Source: Amycolatopsis iheyensis (GTDB lineage Bacteria; Actinomycetota; Actinomycetes; Mycobacteriales; Pseudonocardiaceae). From it: 64,000 nt of DNA. The stretch is taken from contig NZ_JAMXQV010000001.1 of NCBI RefSeq assembly GCF_024703995.1, positions 372,001-436,000 of the forward strand, read 5' to 3'. Of the stretch, positions 17,932 through 25,682 are shown piece after piece. The notes under the pieces are model-generated. The model searched no databases. It was not told the origin of the DNA and was given only the letters and a program-made list of their open reading frames with translations. Within the stretch, counting starts at the first letter, position 1. Each line of letters opens with the position of its first letter. A program made the position numbers and the translations under genes.

Positions 17932-18483
17932 GTGACTTCCTATCCCGACGCCGCTATCGGGCTTCCCCAGCCCGCCCCGGTAGCGGCTCCGTCCCGGCCT
18001 GGTGCGTTGCTCGCGCTGGTGGGGGTGGCCGTCGTGTCGGCGCTGGCCGCGATCGTCGACGGGGTGCTGTTCTTCACCGGCGGCCGTGACATGGCGGCCG
18101 GCGTCGCGGCGGAGACGATCGCGTCGATCACGGGCGCGTCGGCGGACGCGGTGCGGGCCGACGGCGGCGCGCTGTTCGAGGCGGCACTGGACGAGGTCCA
18201 GAGCACGCTCGCGGTCCGCGGCGGCGTCGCCGTGTTCTTCGGCGTGGTGCTGCTGTTCTGGGGGTTGCTCGCGCTGCGGGGAGCGGTGTGGGTGCGGGTG
18301 CTGCTGACGCTGGCGGCGTTGACGAACGCGGGAGTGGCCCTGCGCTTGGCAACGGACATCGAGGGCGGCACGGCCGCGATCCGCGGCGTGGCGTGGCTGA
18401 CCCTGGCGACGGCGCTGCTGGTCGTGGTGCTGGCGTGGCTGCCACCGGTCAACCGGTACGCGAAGGCCCGCAAGGGTCGGTAG
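17932..18483 (+). CDS. four-helix membrane protein of unknown function
   Basis: 183 residues: a Pro/Ala-rich cytoplasmic N-terminus (about 25 residues), then four likely transmembrane helices (near 30-55, 97-117, 121-140, 147-170) and a basic C-terminus. There is a soluble segment of about 40 residues between helices 1 and 2. GTG at 17932 with GAGGAGAA upstream. It lies about 100 bases after manA and may be the last gene of that run. No motif identifies a function. Confidence 0.72.
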   Translation: MTSYPDAAIGLPQPAPVAAPSRPGALLALVGVAVVSALAAIVDGVLFFTGGRDMAAGVAAETIASITGASADAVRADGGALFEAALDEVQSTLAVRGGVAVFFGVVLLFWGLLALRGAVWVRVLLTLAALTNAGVALRLATDIEGGTAAIRGVAWLTLATALLVVVLAWLPPVNRYAKARKGR

Positions 18484-18530
18484 CCCGCTGGGGGTGACGC
18501 CGGTCGCGGGGCCCGGCGTCCGTGGGCTTG

Positions 18531-18560
18531 GGGTGGTGCCGCGAGGGGGCGGCACCACCC
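18531..18560 (+). terminator. intrinsic-type terminator
   Basis: A perfect 12-bp stem (18531-18542 with 18549-18560), six-base loop, followed by TGTTT. It ends the manA-side transcription unit. Confidence 0.75.
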
Positions 18561-18678
18561 TGTTTCGCTGTGTGTCGCTTGGGGTGGCGGGGATTCGGTG
18601 CGGGTGAGGGGCACGCACCGGGTTCCGCGCTCGCGGATTTCGGGGCGCCGGTCGGGGAGGCCGGTGTGCCGCGCGGGT

Positions 18679-19080
18679 GCGTGGGTTGGGGAGGCTGCGG
18701 TGCGCCTCGGCTCGGTCGCTCGGCGGGCGGGGCGGGCCTTGTGTCGGGCCGCTGCGTGGGTGCGTGGGTTGGGGAGGCTGCGGTGCGTCTCGGCCCGGCT
18801 GCTCGGCGGGCGGGGGCGGGCCTTGTGTCGGGCCGCTGCGTGGGTGCGTGGGTTGGGGAGGCTGCGGGGGACCTCGGCCCGGCTGCTCGGCGGGCGGGGG
18901 CGGGCCTTGTGTCGGGCCGCTGCGCGGACGCGTGGGTTGGCGAGGCTGCGGCGCGCCTCGGCCCGGTCGCTGCAGCGAAGCCCGTTCCGGCCCGCCGCGC
19001 CGACGCGTGGGCTGGCGCGGGCTGCGGGGCACCCCGGGCCCGGTCAGTGCCGGCCGGCCGGCCGGCCGCTGCGGCGTCCT
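18679..19080. repeat. degenerate ~84-bp GC-rich tandem repeat
   Basis: GCGTGGGTTGGGGAGGCTGC and close variants recur near 18679, 18762, 18846 and 18930, with a weaker fifth copy near 19005 (steps 83, 84, 84, 75). All frames are nearly free of stops because of base composition, so the long predicted proteins here are not credible. The whole 18484-19115 gap holds only this array and the terminator. Confidence 0.8.
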
Positions 19081-19115
19081 TCGTACCGGCCCGCCCGGCG
19101 AGCCGCCACGAACCG

Positions 19116-22037
19116 TCAAGCCGCTTCCGTCAACGCCAGCAGCACCCGCCGCAAAGCAGCCGCGCTGGCGTCCCGTGGATCCATCAACCTCGCCGCCTCC
19201 CTCATCGCCTCCCCCGCCGCCACCGCATCGCCCGTGGCCTCGTACGCCCGCCGCAGGACCAGCCACGTCAGGCCCGTCGCCGACTTGCCGCCCATCTCGC
19301 GGAACTCCTCCAGACACGCTCGCAACACCGGGATCGCCTGTGCCGCGCGGCCTTCGCCGATCCAGCCGGCCGCCAGGGCCCGGGTGCACGACAGCTCTCG
19401 CGGCCGCTCGTCCAACGCCCTGGCCAGCTCTCGCGCCTCGCCGAAAGCCGCCATCGCGTGCTCGCGCGAGTCCGCCGCCGCGATCGCGCCCAGCGTTCGC
19501 AACGACTTCGCCAGCGCCGACCGTGCCACCGTGCCGCGCAGCAGCGTCACCGACTCCTCGATCGCCGCCGACGCTTGCGTTTGGTCGCCCGTCAGCAGCG
19601 ACGACCACGCGAACCCGTGCAGGGCCGTGCTGATCTGCTGCGGGTCGCCCGTGGCCCGCGCCGACGTCAGGGCCGCCCGGTCCACCTCCCTGGCCTCGGT
19701 CACCCGGCCGAGCCGCAGCAACGCCGCCGACTCCGCGGCCCGCACCAAGACCGGCTCCGGACCGGTGAACAGCTCCCGCGCGTGCGCCGCCGTGCTCAGC
19801 GCCTCCTCCGCGCGGCCGAGGCCGATCAGGCAGTGCGCCAGGTTCGCCGTCACCCACGCGTGTGCGCGGTGGTCACCGTGCGACTCCAGCTCCTTGGCGC
19901 ACGCGCGGTAGCGGACCGCGGCTTCCTCGTACTCGCCACGGGCGTGGCGCAGCAACGCCAGGTTCGCTTCGGCGAGCGCGGCCAGAGGACGGTCTTCGCC
20001 CGCCGCGGCCAGCACCGTCTCGTACGCCGCGCGCATGTCGGCGTAGTGGCCGTGCAGGTACAGGTGGACGCTGAGCCGGTCGAGCAGCAGCAACGCGTCC
20101 CGCGCGCCGAGCGTGCCGATGAGCCGCACGAGGTTCGCGCGCTCGGCGTCGAACCAGTCGTCCGGACGCGCCAGCAGCCGCGCCACCAGCTCCTCCGGCA
20201 ACGGCTGCGCGAGCGGCTCCCGGGCCGGCGCCGGCATCGGCACCGTGCGCGGCAGGCGGGCCGCCGCCGCGTCGGCGAGGGCGAACGTCGCCGCCAGCAC
20301 CGTCGAAGCGCCGCCCTCCGGCGCCGGGCCCTCCGCCGCGTACAGCCGGACGAGGTCGTGCATCCGGTAGCGGCCTTCGCCCGTCGGGTCGGGGCCGTGC
20401 GCCTCCAGCAGGCTCGCTTCGATGAGCTCCTCGACCGCCTCGTCGGCGTCCGGGGCGTCGATCAACGTCGTGACGGCCCAGGCCGGCAGGTCGGCGAGCC
20501 GGCAGCGGCCGAGCAGCCGGAACGCCCGCCGCGTGGCCGGCCGCAGCCCCTCGTAGCTCAACGCGATGCTGCTCCGGACGGCCAGGTCGCTCACCGTCAG
20601 CTCGTCGAGACGCCGGACCTCGTCCTCGAGGCGGTCGGCCAGCTCGGCCAGCCGCAGGTGCGGGCGGATGGCCAGCCGGCTGCCCGCGATCCGCAGGGCC
20701 AGCGGCAGCCGCGCGCACGCCGCGATGATCCGGCCGGCGTCGGCACGCTCCCGCTCGACCCGCGTGCCCGCCAGCCGGTTCAGCAGCGACGCGGCGTCTT
20801 CGTCGGACAACGGCCCCAACGGCAGCCGGTGCGCGCCCGCCAGCCCGCTCAGCCGGCGCCGGCTCGTGACGAGCACCGCGCAGCCCGGCGTGCCCGGCAG
20901 GAGCGTGCGGACGTGGCCGGGGTCGGCGGCGTCGTCGAGCACCACCAGCACCCGCCGGTCGGTGAGCCGGCCGCGGAACACCGCCGCGCGCGAACCCACG
21001 TCGTCCGGGACCGCGGGGCCGGGCACGCCCAGCGCGCGCAGGAGGTCCGCCAGCACGTCGCCGATGTCGCGGCCGGCGAGCGGCACGTACAGCTGGCCGT
21101 CCGGGAACCGCGCGCGCACCCGGTGCGCGGCCCGCACGGCCAGGGTGCTCTTGCCCGCGCCCGGCTCGCCGCTGAGCACCGCCACGGGGACGCCGGCGCC
21201 GCCACCCAGCACCCGGGTGAGCTCGGCCATCTCGGCGTCGCGGCCGGTGAAGTCGGCGATGTCCGGCGGCAGCTGGCACACCGGCCAGACCGCCGGGGGC
21301 ATCCGCGGGACGGGGTCTTCCCCGCGCAGCACGGCCGCGTGCACCCGGCGCACCTCGGCGCCCGGTTCGACGCCGAGCTCTTCGACGAGCGTGGCCCGCA
21401 GCCGCCGGTAGATCTCGAGGGAGTCGCCCTGGCGCCCGGCCCGGTGCAGCGCGATCATCAGCTGCGCGGCCAGCCGTTCGCGCAGCGGGTGCTCGGTGAT
21501 CATCGCCTGCAGCTCACCGGTCAGCTCCCCGTGCCGCCCCGCGGTCAGCTCGGCGTCGACGCAGTCCTCGAACACCGCCAGCCGCTCGGATTCCAGCCGC
21601 GCGACGTCGGCGTCGAGGCGGGGGACGTGCAGCCCGGCCAGCACCGGCCCGCGCCACAGCGCGAGCGCCCGCCGGTAGTGCCGCGACGCGGTGGCGGCGT
21701 CCCCGGCTTGCCGCCCCTCGGCGACGGCCGCGCGGAAGGCGAGCAGGTCCAGCTCCCCGGTCCCGGCGCAGAGCCGGTAGCCGGGCGGCCCGTGCTCGAC
21801 GCGCAGGCCGGGGATCCGGTCGCGCAGCCGCGAGAGGTAGGTGTGCAGGTTGGAGGTCCACGACTTCGGCGGCCGGTCCGGCCACAGCGCTTCGACCAGC
21901 ACGTCGACGTGGACGTGCTGGTTGGCGTTCAGCAGCAGCACGGCGAGCAGCGTGCGCTGGCGCTCGCCGCGCAGCGCGACCCAGTGCCCGGCCGGCTCCT
22001 CGACGGTGAGCGGCCCGAGCACGCCGAAGTGAGCCAT
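19116..22037 (-). CDS. AfsR/SARP-type regulator with NB-ARC and TPR domains
   Basis: 973 residues. An N-terminal winged-helix DNA-binding domain (FGVLGPLTVEEP to YLSRLRDRI) is followed by a bacterial transcriptional activator domain (to about 240), an NB-ARC STAND ATPase (P-loop GEPGAGKST near residue 289; Walker B VLVVLDDA), a winged-helix arm and a C-terminal TPR superhelix. Such proteins activate secondary-metabolite or developmental genes in response to a signal sensed by the TPR part. ATG at 22037 is preferred: GGGAAGG sits five bases upstream, too close to the GTG two codons earlier. No biosynthetic cluster is adjacent. Confidence 0.9.
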   Translation of the reverse strand: MAHFGVLGPLTVEEPAGHWVALRGERQRTLLAVLLLNANQHVHVDVLVEALWPDRPPKSWTSNLHTYLSRLRDRIPGLRVEHGPPGYRLCAGTGELDLLAFRAAVAEGRQAGDAATASRHYRRALALWRGPVLAGLHVPRLDADVARLESERLAVFEDCVDAELTAGRHGELTGELQAMITEHPLRERLAAQLMIALHRAGRQGDSLEIYRRLRATLVEELGVEPGAEVRRVHAAVLRGEDPVPRMPPAVWPVCQLPPDIADFTGRDAEMAELTRVLGGGAGVPVAVLSGEPGAGKSTLAVRAAHRVRARFPDGQLYVPLAGRDIGDVLADLLRALGVPGPAVPDDVGSRAAVFRGRLTDRRVLVVLDDAADPGHVRTLLPGTPGCAVLVTSRRRLSGLAGAHRLPLGPLSDEDAASLLNRLAGTRVERERADAGRIIAACARLPLALRIAGSRLAIRPHLRLAELADRLEDEVRRLDELTVSDLAVRSSIALSYEGLRPATRRAFRLLGRCRLADLPAWAVTTLIDAPDADEAVEELIEASLLEAHGPDPTGEGRYRMHDLVRLYAAEGPAPEGGASTVLAATFALADAAAARLPRTVPMPAPAREPLAQPLPEELVARLLARPDDWFDAERANLVRLIGTLGARDALLLLDRLSVHLYLHGHYADMRAAYETVLAAAGEDRPLAALAEANLALLRHARGEYEEAAVRYRACAKELESHGDHRAHAWVTANLAHCLIGLGRAEEALSTAAHARELFTGPEPVLVRAAESAALLRLGRVTEAREVDRAALTSARATGDPQQISTALHGFAWSSLLTGDQTQASAAIEESVTLLRGTVARSALAKSLRTLGAIAAADSREHAMAAFGEARELARALDERPRELSCTRALAAGWIGEGRAAQAIPVLRACLEEFREMGGKSATGLTWLVLRRAYEATGDAVAAGEAMREAARLMDPRDASAAALRRVLLALTEAA

Positions 22038-22172
22038 GGCCACCTTCCCCAGAGTCCGAGCGGTCCACCGTAGCGAAGGGGTACGACAGAAAACGGGCGG
22101 TGCGGCGCGGGAACCGATCAGGGTCCTCTAGGCTCCAAACCGGCAAATCGGGAACGTAACCAGGGAGCGGTC

Positions 22173-23090
22173 GTGTCAGCTGGAGGCGGAACCAAGGCGA
22201 TCATCGCCGCGCTCGGGGCGAACGCCGGGATCGCGGCCGCGAAGTTCGTCGGCTTCCTCGTCACCGGGTCGTCGTCGATGCTCGCGGAGTCCGTGCACTC
22301 GCTGGCCGACACCACGAACCAGGGCCTGCTGCTGCTCGGCCAGAAGACGTCGAAGCGCGCCGCCGACAAGGAGCACCCCTTCGGCTACGGCCGGGACCGG
22401 TACTTCTACTCCTTCATCGTCGCGCTGATGCTCTTCACCCTCGGCTCGGCCTTCGCGATCTACGAAGGCATCCACAAGATAGGCCACCCCGAGCCGCTCG
22501 ACGCGCCGATCGTCGCGGTGATCATCCTCCTCGTCGCGGTCGGCCTGGAGGGCTACAGCTTCTACACCGCCGTCGGCGAGTCCAAGAAGATCAAGGGCGA
22601 CGCCACCTGGTGGGGCTTCATCCGCCAGGCCAAGGAACCCGAGCTGCCGGTGGTCCTGCTGGAGGACGCCGGCGCGCTGATCGGCCTCGTGCTCGCGTTG
22701 CTGGGCGTCGGGCTGTCGGTCATCACCGGCAACCCGGTCTGGGACGGTGTCGGCACCCTCGGGATCGGCCTGCTGCTCGGGGTGATCGCGATCATCCTGA
22801 TCGTCGAGATGAAGAGCCTGCTCATCGGCGAAGGCGCGAACGAAGGCGTCCTCGCCACGATCGTCGACGAGCTCGCCGCCGGGAAGGTCGAGCGGGTCAT
22901 CCACATCCGCACCCAGTACCTGGGCCCGGACGAGCTGCTCGTCGCGGCGAAGCTGGCGATGGTGCCGGGCCTCGACACCGCCGAGCTGGCCATGGCCATC
23001 GACGACGCCGAAGCCCGCGTGCGCGCCAAGGTGCCGGTCGCGAAGCTCATCTACCTCGAACCGGACCTCGACCGCAGCCTCGCGAAGTAG
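22173..23090 (+). CDS. cation diffusion facilitator family transporter
   Basis: 305 residues with six membrane helices and a C-terminal cytoplasmic domain (ERVIHIRTQYLGPDELLVAAKL). The first metal half-site is HSLAD (His42, Asp46); in helix 5 the usual HxxxD is replaced by LEDAGALIG, the variant of the ZnT9/SLC30A9-like branch, so metal transport may differ from classical zinc efflux. GTG at 22173 with GGGAG upstream. It is divergent from the SARP gene and followed by an amino-acid permease in the same direction. Confidence 0.88.
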   Translation: MSAGGGTKAIIAALGANAGIAAAKFVGFLVTGSSSMLAESVHSLADTTNQGLLLLGQKTSKRAADKEHPFGYGRDRYFYSFIVALMLFTLGSAFAIYEGIHKIGHPEPLDAPIVAVIILLVAVGLEGYSFYTAVGESKKIKGDATWWGFIRQAKEPELPVVLLEDAGALIGLVLALLGVGLSVITGNPVWDGVGTLGIGLLLGVIAIILIVEMKSLLIGEGANEGVLATIVDELAAGKVERVIHIRTQYLGPDELLVAAKLAMVPGLDTAELAMAIDDAEARVRAKVPVAKLIYLEPDLDRSLAK

Positions 23091-23192
23091 TGGTTCCAAG
23101 ATCGGCTCGGGAGCGCTCGGCGAGCCGTCACGCACTTGACCCGATAGGGTGACCTACCGCGATACATGCAGGCCAGCCGCAGGAGGTCAACG

Positions 23193-24719
23193 GTGCCCGG
23201 AACGGGTTTGTGGCGCACTAAATCGATCGAACAGTCCATTTCGGACACCGACGAGCCGGACACGAAGCTCAGACGGAACCTGAGCGCGTGGGACCTCACG
23301 GTCTTCGGCGTCGCGGTGGTCATCGGCGCCGGTATCTTCACGCTCACCGCGCGCACGGCCGGCGACTACGCCGGCCCGTCGGTCTCGCTGGCGTTCGTGT
23401 TCGCCGCGATCGCCTGCGCGCTGGCCGCGCTGTGCTACGCCGAGTTCGCCTCGACCGTGCCGGTCGCGGGCAGCGCGTACACGTTCTCCTACGCCACGTT
23501 CGGCGAGTTCATGGCGTGGATCATCGGCTGGGACCTGATCCTCGAGCTCGCGGTCGGCGCGGCCGCGGTGTCCAAGGGCTGGTCGGTCTACCTCGAGACG
23601 GTGCTCGGCTACCTCTTCGGCAAGGGCACCAAGACGACGTTCGACATCGGCAGCGTGACCGTCGACTGGGGCGCGCTGGTCGTCGTGGCGATCCTGACGA
23701 CGCTGCTGGCCGTCGGCACGAAGCTGTCTTCGCGGGTCTCGATGGTGATCACCGGCATCAAGGTCGCCGTCGTGCTGTTCGTGATCATCCTCGGCATCTT
23801 CTACATCAAGGGCGCCAACTACTCGCCCTACATCCCGCCGGGCTCGACCGGCGGCTCGGGTGAGACCGGCGTCGACCAGTCGCTGTTCTCCCTGATCGCG
23901 GGCGGCGCGAGCAGCTCGTTCGGCGTCTTCGGCCTGCTGGCCGGCGCCTCGCTGGTGTTCTTCGCGTTCATCGGCTTCGACATCGTCGCGACCACCGCCG
24001 AGGAGACGAAGAACCCGCAGAAGGCCGTTCCGCGCGGGATCATGGGCTCGCTGGCGATCGTCACCGTGCTGTACGTCGCGGTGTCGCTGGTCGTCGTGGG
24101 CATGACGTCGTACAAGGACCTGGCCACCTCGGCCGGCGACGGCAGCCACAAGACGCTCGCCACGGCGTTCTCCGCCAACGGCGTCGACTGGGCCGCCAAC
24201 ATCATCTCCTTCGGCGCGCTGGCCGGCCTGACCACCGTCGTCATGGTGCTGATGCTGGGCCAGGTCCGGATCATCTACGCGATGTCGCGCGACGGCCTGA
24301 TGCCGCGCGGGCTGGCCAAGACGGGCGAGCACGGCACGCCGAAGCGGGCGACGCTCATCGTCGGCGGCCTGGTCGCGCTCGCGGCCGGCTTCTTCCCGGC
24401 GGACAAGCTCGAAGAGATGGTCAACGTCGGCACGCTGTTCGCCTTCGTGCTGGTGTCCGCGGGCGTGCTGATCCTGCGCCGCACGCGGCCCGACCTGCCC
24501 CGCGCGTTCAAGGTGCCGCTGGTGCCGCTGATCCCGATCCTGGCGATCCTCGCCTGCCTGTGGCTGATGCTGAACCTGACCGTGCTGACCTGGCTGCGGT
24601 TCGTCGCCTGGATGGTGCTGGGCGTGCTGATCTACTTCGGCTACAGCCGCCGGCATTCGCTGCTCGGCAAGCGTCAGGCCGACGGGCTCGACGAGCCCGT
24701 AAAGGCGCCGGACGCCTAG
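23193..24719 (+). CDS. APC-family amino-acid permease
   Basis: 508 residues with about twelve membrane helices. VVIGAGIFTLTARTAGDYAGP is the conserved first-helix binding motif of the APC superfamily; GFDIVATTAEETKNPQKAVPRGI is the helix 6-7 signature of cationic amino-acid transporters (CAT), as in Rv3253c, which occupies the same neighbourhood in M. tuberculosis. GTG at 23193 is chosen because AGGAGG (23181-23186) is six bases upstream; an ATG at 23166 would lie before that site. It probably imports Arg, Lys or related amino acids. Confidence 0.9.
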   Translation: MPGTGLWRTKSIEQSISDTDEPDTKLRRNLSAWDLTVFGVAVVIGAGIFTLTARTAGDYAGPSVSLAFVFAAIACALAALCYAEFASTVPVAGSAYTFSYATFGEFMAWIIGWDLILELAVGAAAVSKGWSVYLETVLGYLFGKGTKTTFDIGSVTVDWGALVVVAILTTLLAVGTKLSSRVSMVITGIKVAVVLFVIILGIFYIKGANYSPYIPPGSTGGSGETGVDQSLFSLIAGGASSSFGVFGLLAGASLVFFAFIGFDIVATTAEETKNPQKAVPRGIMGSLAIVTVLYVAVSLVVVGMTSYKDLATSAGDGSHKTLATAFSANGVDWAANIISFGALAGLTTVVMVLMLGQVRIIYAMSRDGLMPRGLAKTGEHGTPKRATLIVGGLVALAAGFFPADKLEEMVNVGTLFAFVLVSAGVLILRRTRPDLPRAFKVPLVPLIPILAILACLWLMLNLTVLTWLRFVAWMVLGVLIYFGYSRRHSLLGKRQADGLDEPVKAPDA

Positions 24720-24738
24720 CGTCACCCACTCGAACGGG

Positions 24739-24781
24739 AAGCCCCGTCGATCCGCGTTCGCGCAGGTCGGCGGGGCTTTTT
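24739..24781 (+). terminator. rho-independent terminator of the permease gene
   Basis: AAGCCCCG (24739-24746) pairs with CGGGGCTT (24771-24778) around a partly paired loop, followed by T residues to 24781. The rest of the 24720-24980 gap shows no gene. Confidence 0.8.
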
Positions 24782-24980
24782 CGGTGGACTTCACATCGGA
24801 CGATCTTGCGTTTCGTGCTTAAAAGGGGACCCGGTGTAGCGGGCTGAGTGACGTGCGATACCTTTCGATCCTTCGCGTGCCACTGACGGGTGAATTACAG
24901 CAGCGTGATTCGCACGTTCGGTGGCTTCGCGACCCCAGATTTCGCTAGTGCTCTCTCCCCGCCGGTTACAGGAGTTCTCT

Positions 24981-25637
24981 ATGCGCAGACGTACCTTCCG
25001 TGGCGCTGTGGCCGTCATGGCGCTGACCACCGCTGCTCTCATCGGCACCGCCGGCTCCGCGCTGGCCTGCCACAGTGACGACAACCGCCCGCACCCGACG
25101 CCGGGCCAGGCGACGCCGTGCGCCAAGGGCACCGACCTCAAGCAGAGCGACGTCGAGTTCAAGATCGTCAAGAACCGCCTGAACATCTCCAAGGTGAACG
25201 AGGGCGTCACGGTCACGCGGATCGTCGTCGTCGGCGGCGACGACGGCTTCAACGACTACACCCCGGGCGCCAAGGGCCTCGAGAAGACCGCGCCGTGGAC
25301 CGACCTCCGCGCGCCGTTCAGCCGCAACGGCCACCAGGCCGACATCGATCACTGGTACCTCTGCGGCAAGAAGACCGAGAAGCCGACCGAGACCACGACG
25401 CCCTCGAAGCCGACCGAGACGACGAAGCCGAGCGCTCCGGCGTCCTCGGAGACCGTCGCGCCGACCTCCACCACCGCTCCGGCCGCCGTCCCGGCGGGCA
25501 ACGAGTCGGGCACCGGTGGCGGCCTGGCCAACACCGGTTTCGACAACATGTGGCTGGTCTGGATCGCCGCGCTGCTGATCCTCGGCGGCGGCGGCCTGCT
25601 CGCCCTGCTGAAGTTCCGCCGCAAGGCTTCCGAGTGA
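24981..25637 (+). CDS. sortase-anchored surface protein (LANTG motif)
   Basis: 218 residues: signal peptide (1-30, cleavage near SALA), a folded domain with three Cys residues, a Thr/Pro/Lys-rich wall-spanning linker (about 131-178), LANTG at 182-186, a membrane helix (190-211) and the basic tail KFRRK. LAxTG, rather than LPxTG, is the preference of class E sortases of high-GC Gram-positives. AGGAG precedes the ATG. It should be covalently attached to peptidoglycan. The folded domain is not a family I can name; no sortase gene is in this window. Confidence 0.85.
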   Translation: MRRRTFRGAVAVMALTTAALIGTAGSALACHSDDNRPHPTPGQATPCAKGTDLKQSDVEFKIVKNRLNISKVNEGVTVTRIVVVGGDDGFNDYTPGAKGLEKTAPWTDLRAPFSRNGHQADIDHWYLCGKKTEKPTETTTPSKPTETTKPSAPASSETVAPTSTTAPAAVPAGNESGTGGGLANTGFDNMWLVWIAALLILGGGGLLALLKFRRKASE

Positions 25638-25650
25638 CGTTCTGACCGGT

Positions 25651-25682
25651 TGAAGGCCCCTCGCCCCGGCGAGGGGCCTTCA
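25651..25682. terminator. bidirectional terminator
   Basis: Perfect 15-base arms (25651-25665, 25668-25682) form a strong hairpin between convergent genes; it overlaps the stop codon of the minus-strand gene. Confidence 0.85.

Noticed and set aside
18679..19080. CRISPR array
   Set aside because: Whole units are repeated without variable spacers; no cas genes.
18522..22073. 1183-residue plus-strand frame
   Set aside because: Runs through the 84-bp repeats and antisense to the SARP gene; no domain.
23136..23166. Promoter TTGACC for the amino-acid permease
   Set aside because: No acceptable -10 at 16-19 bases.
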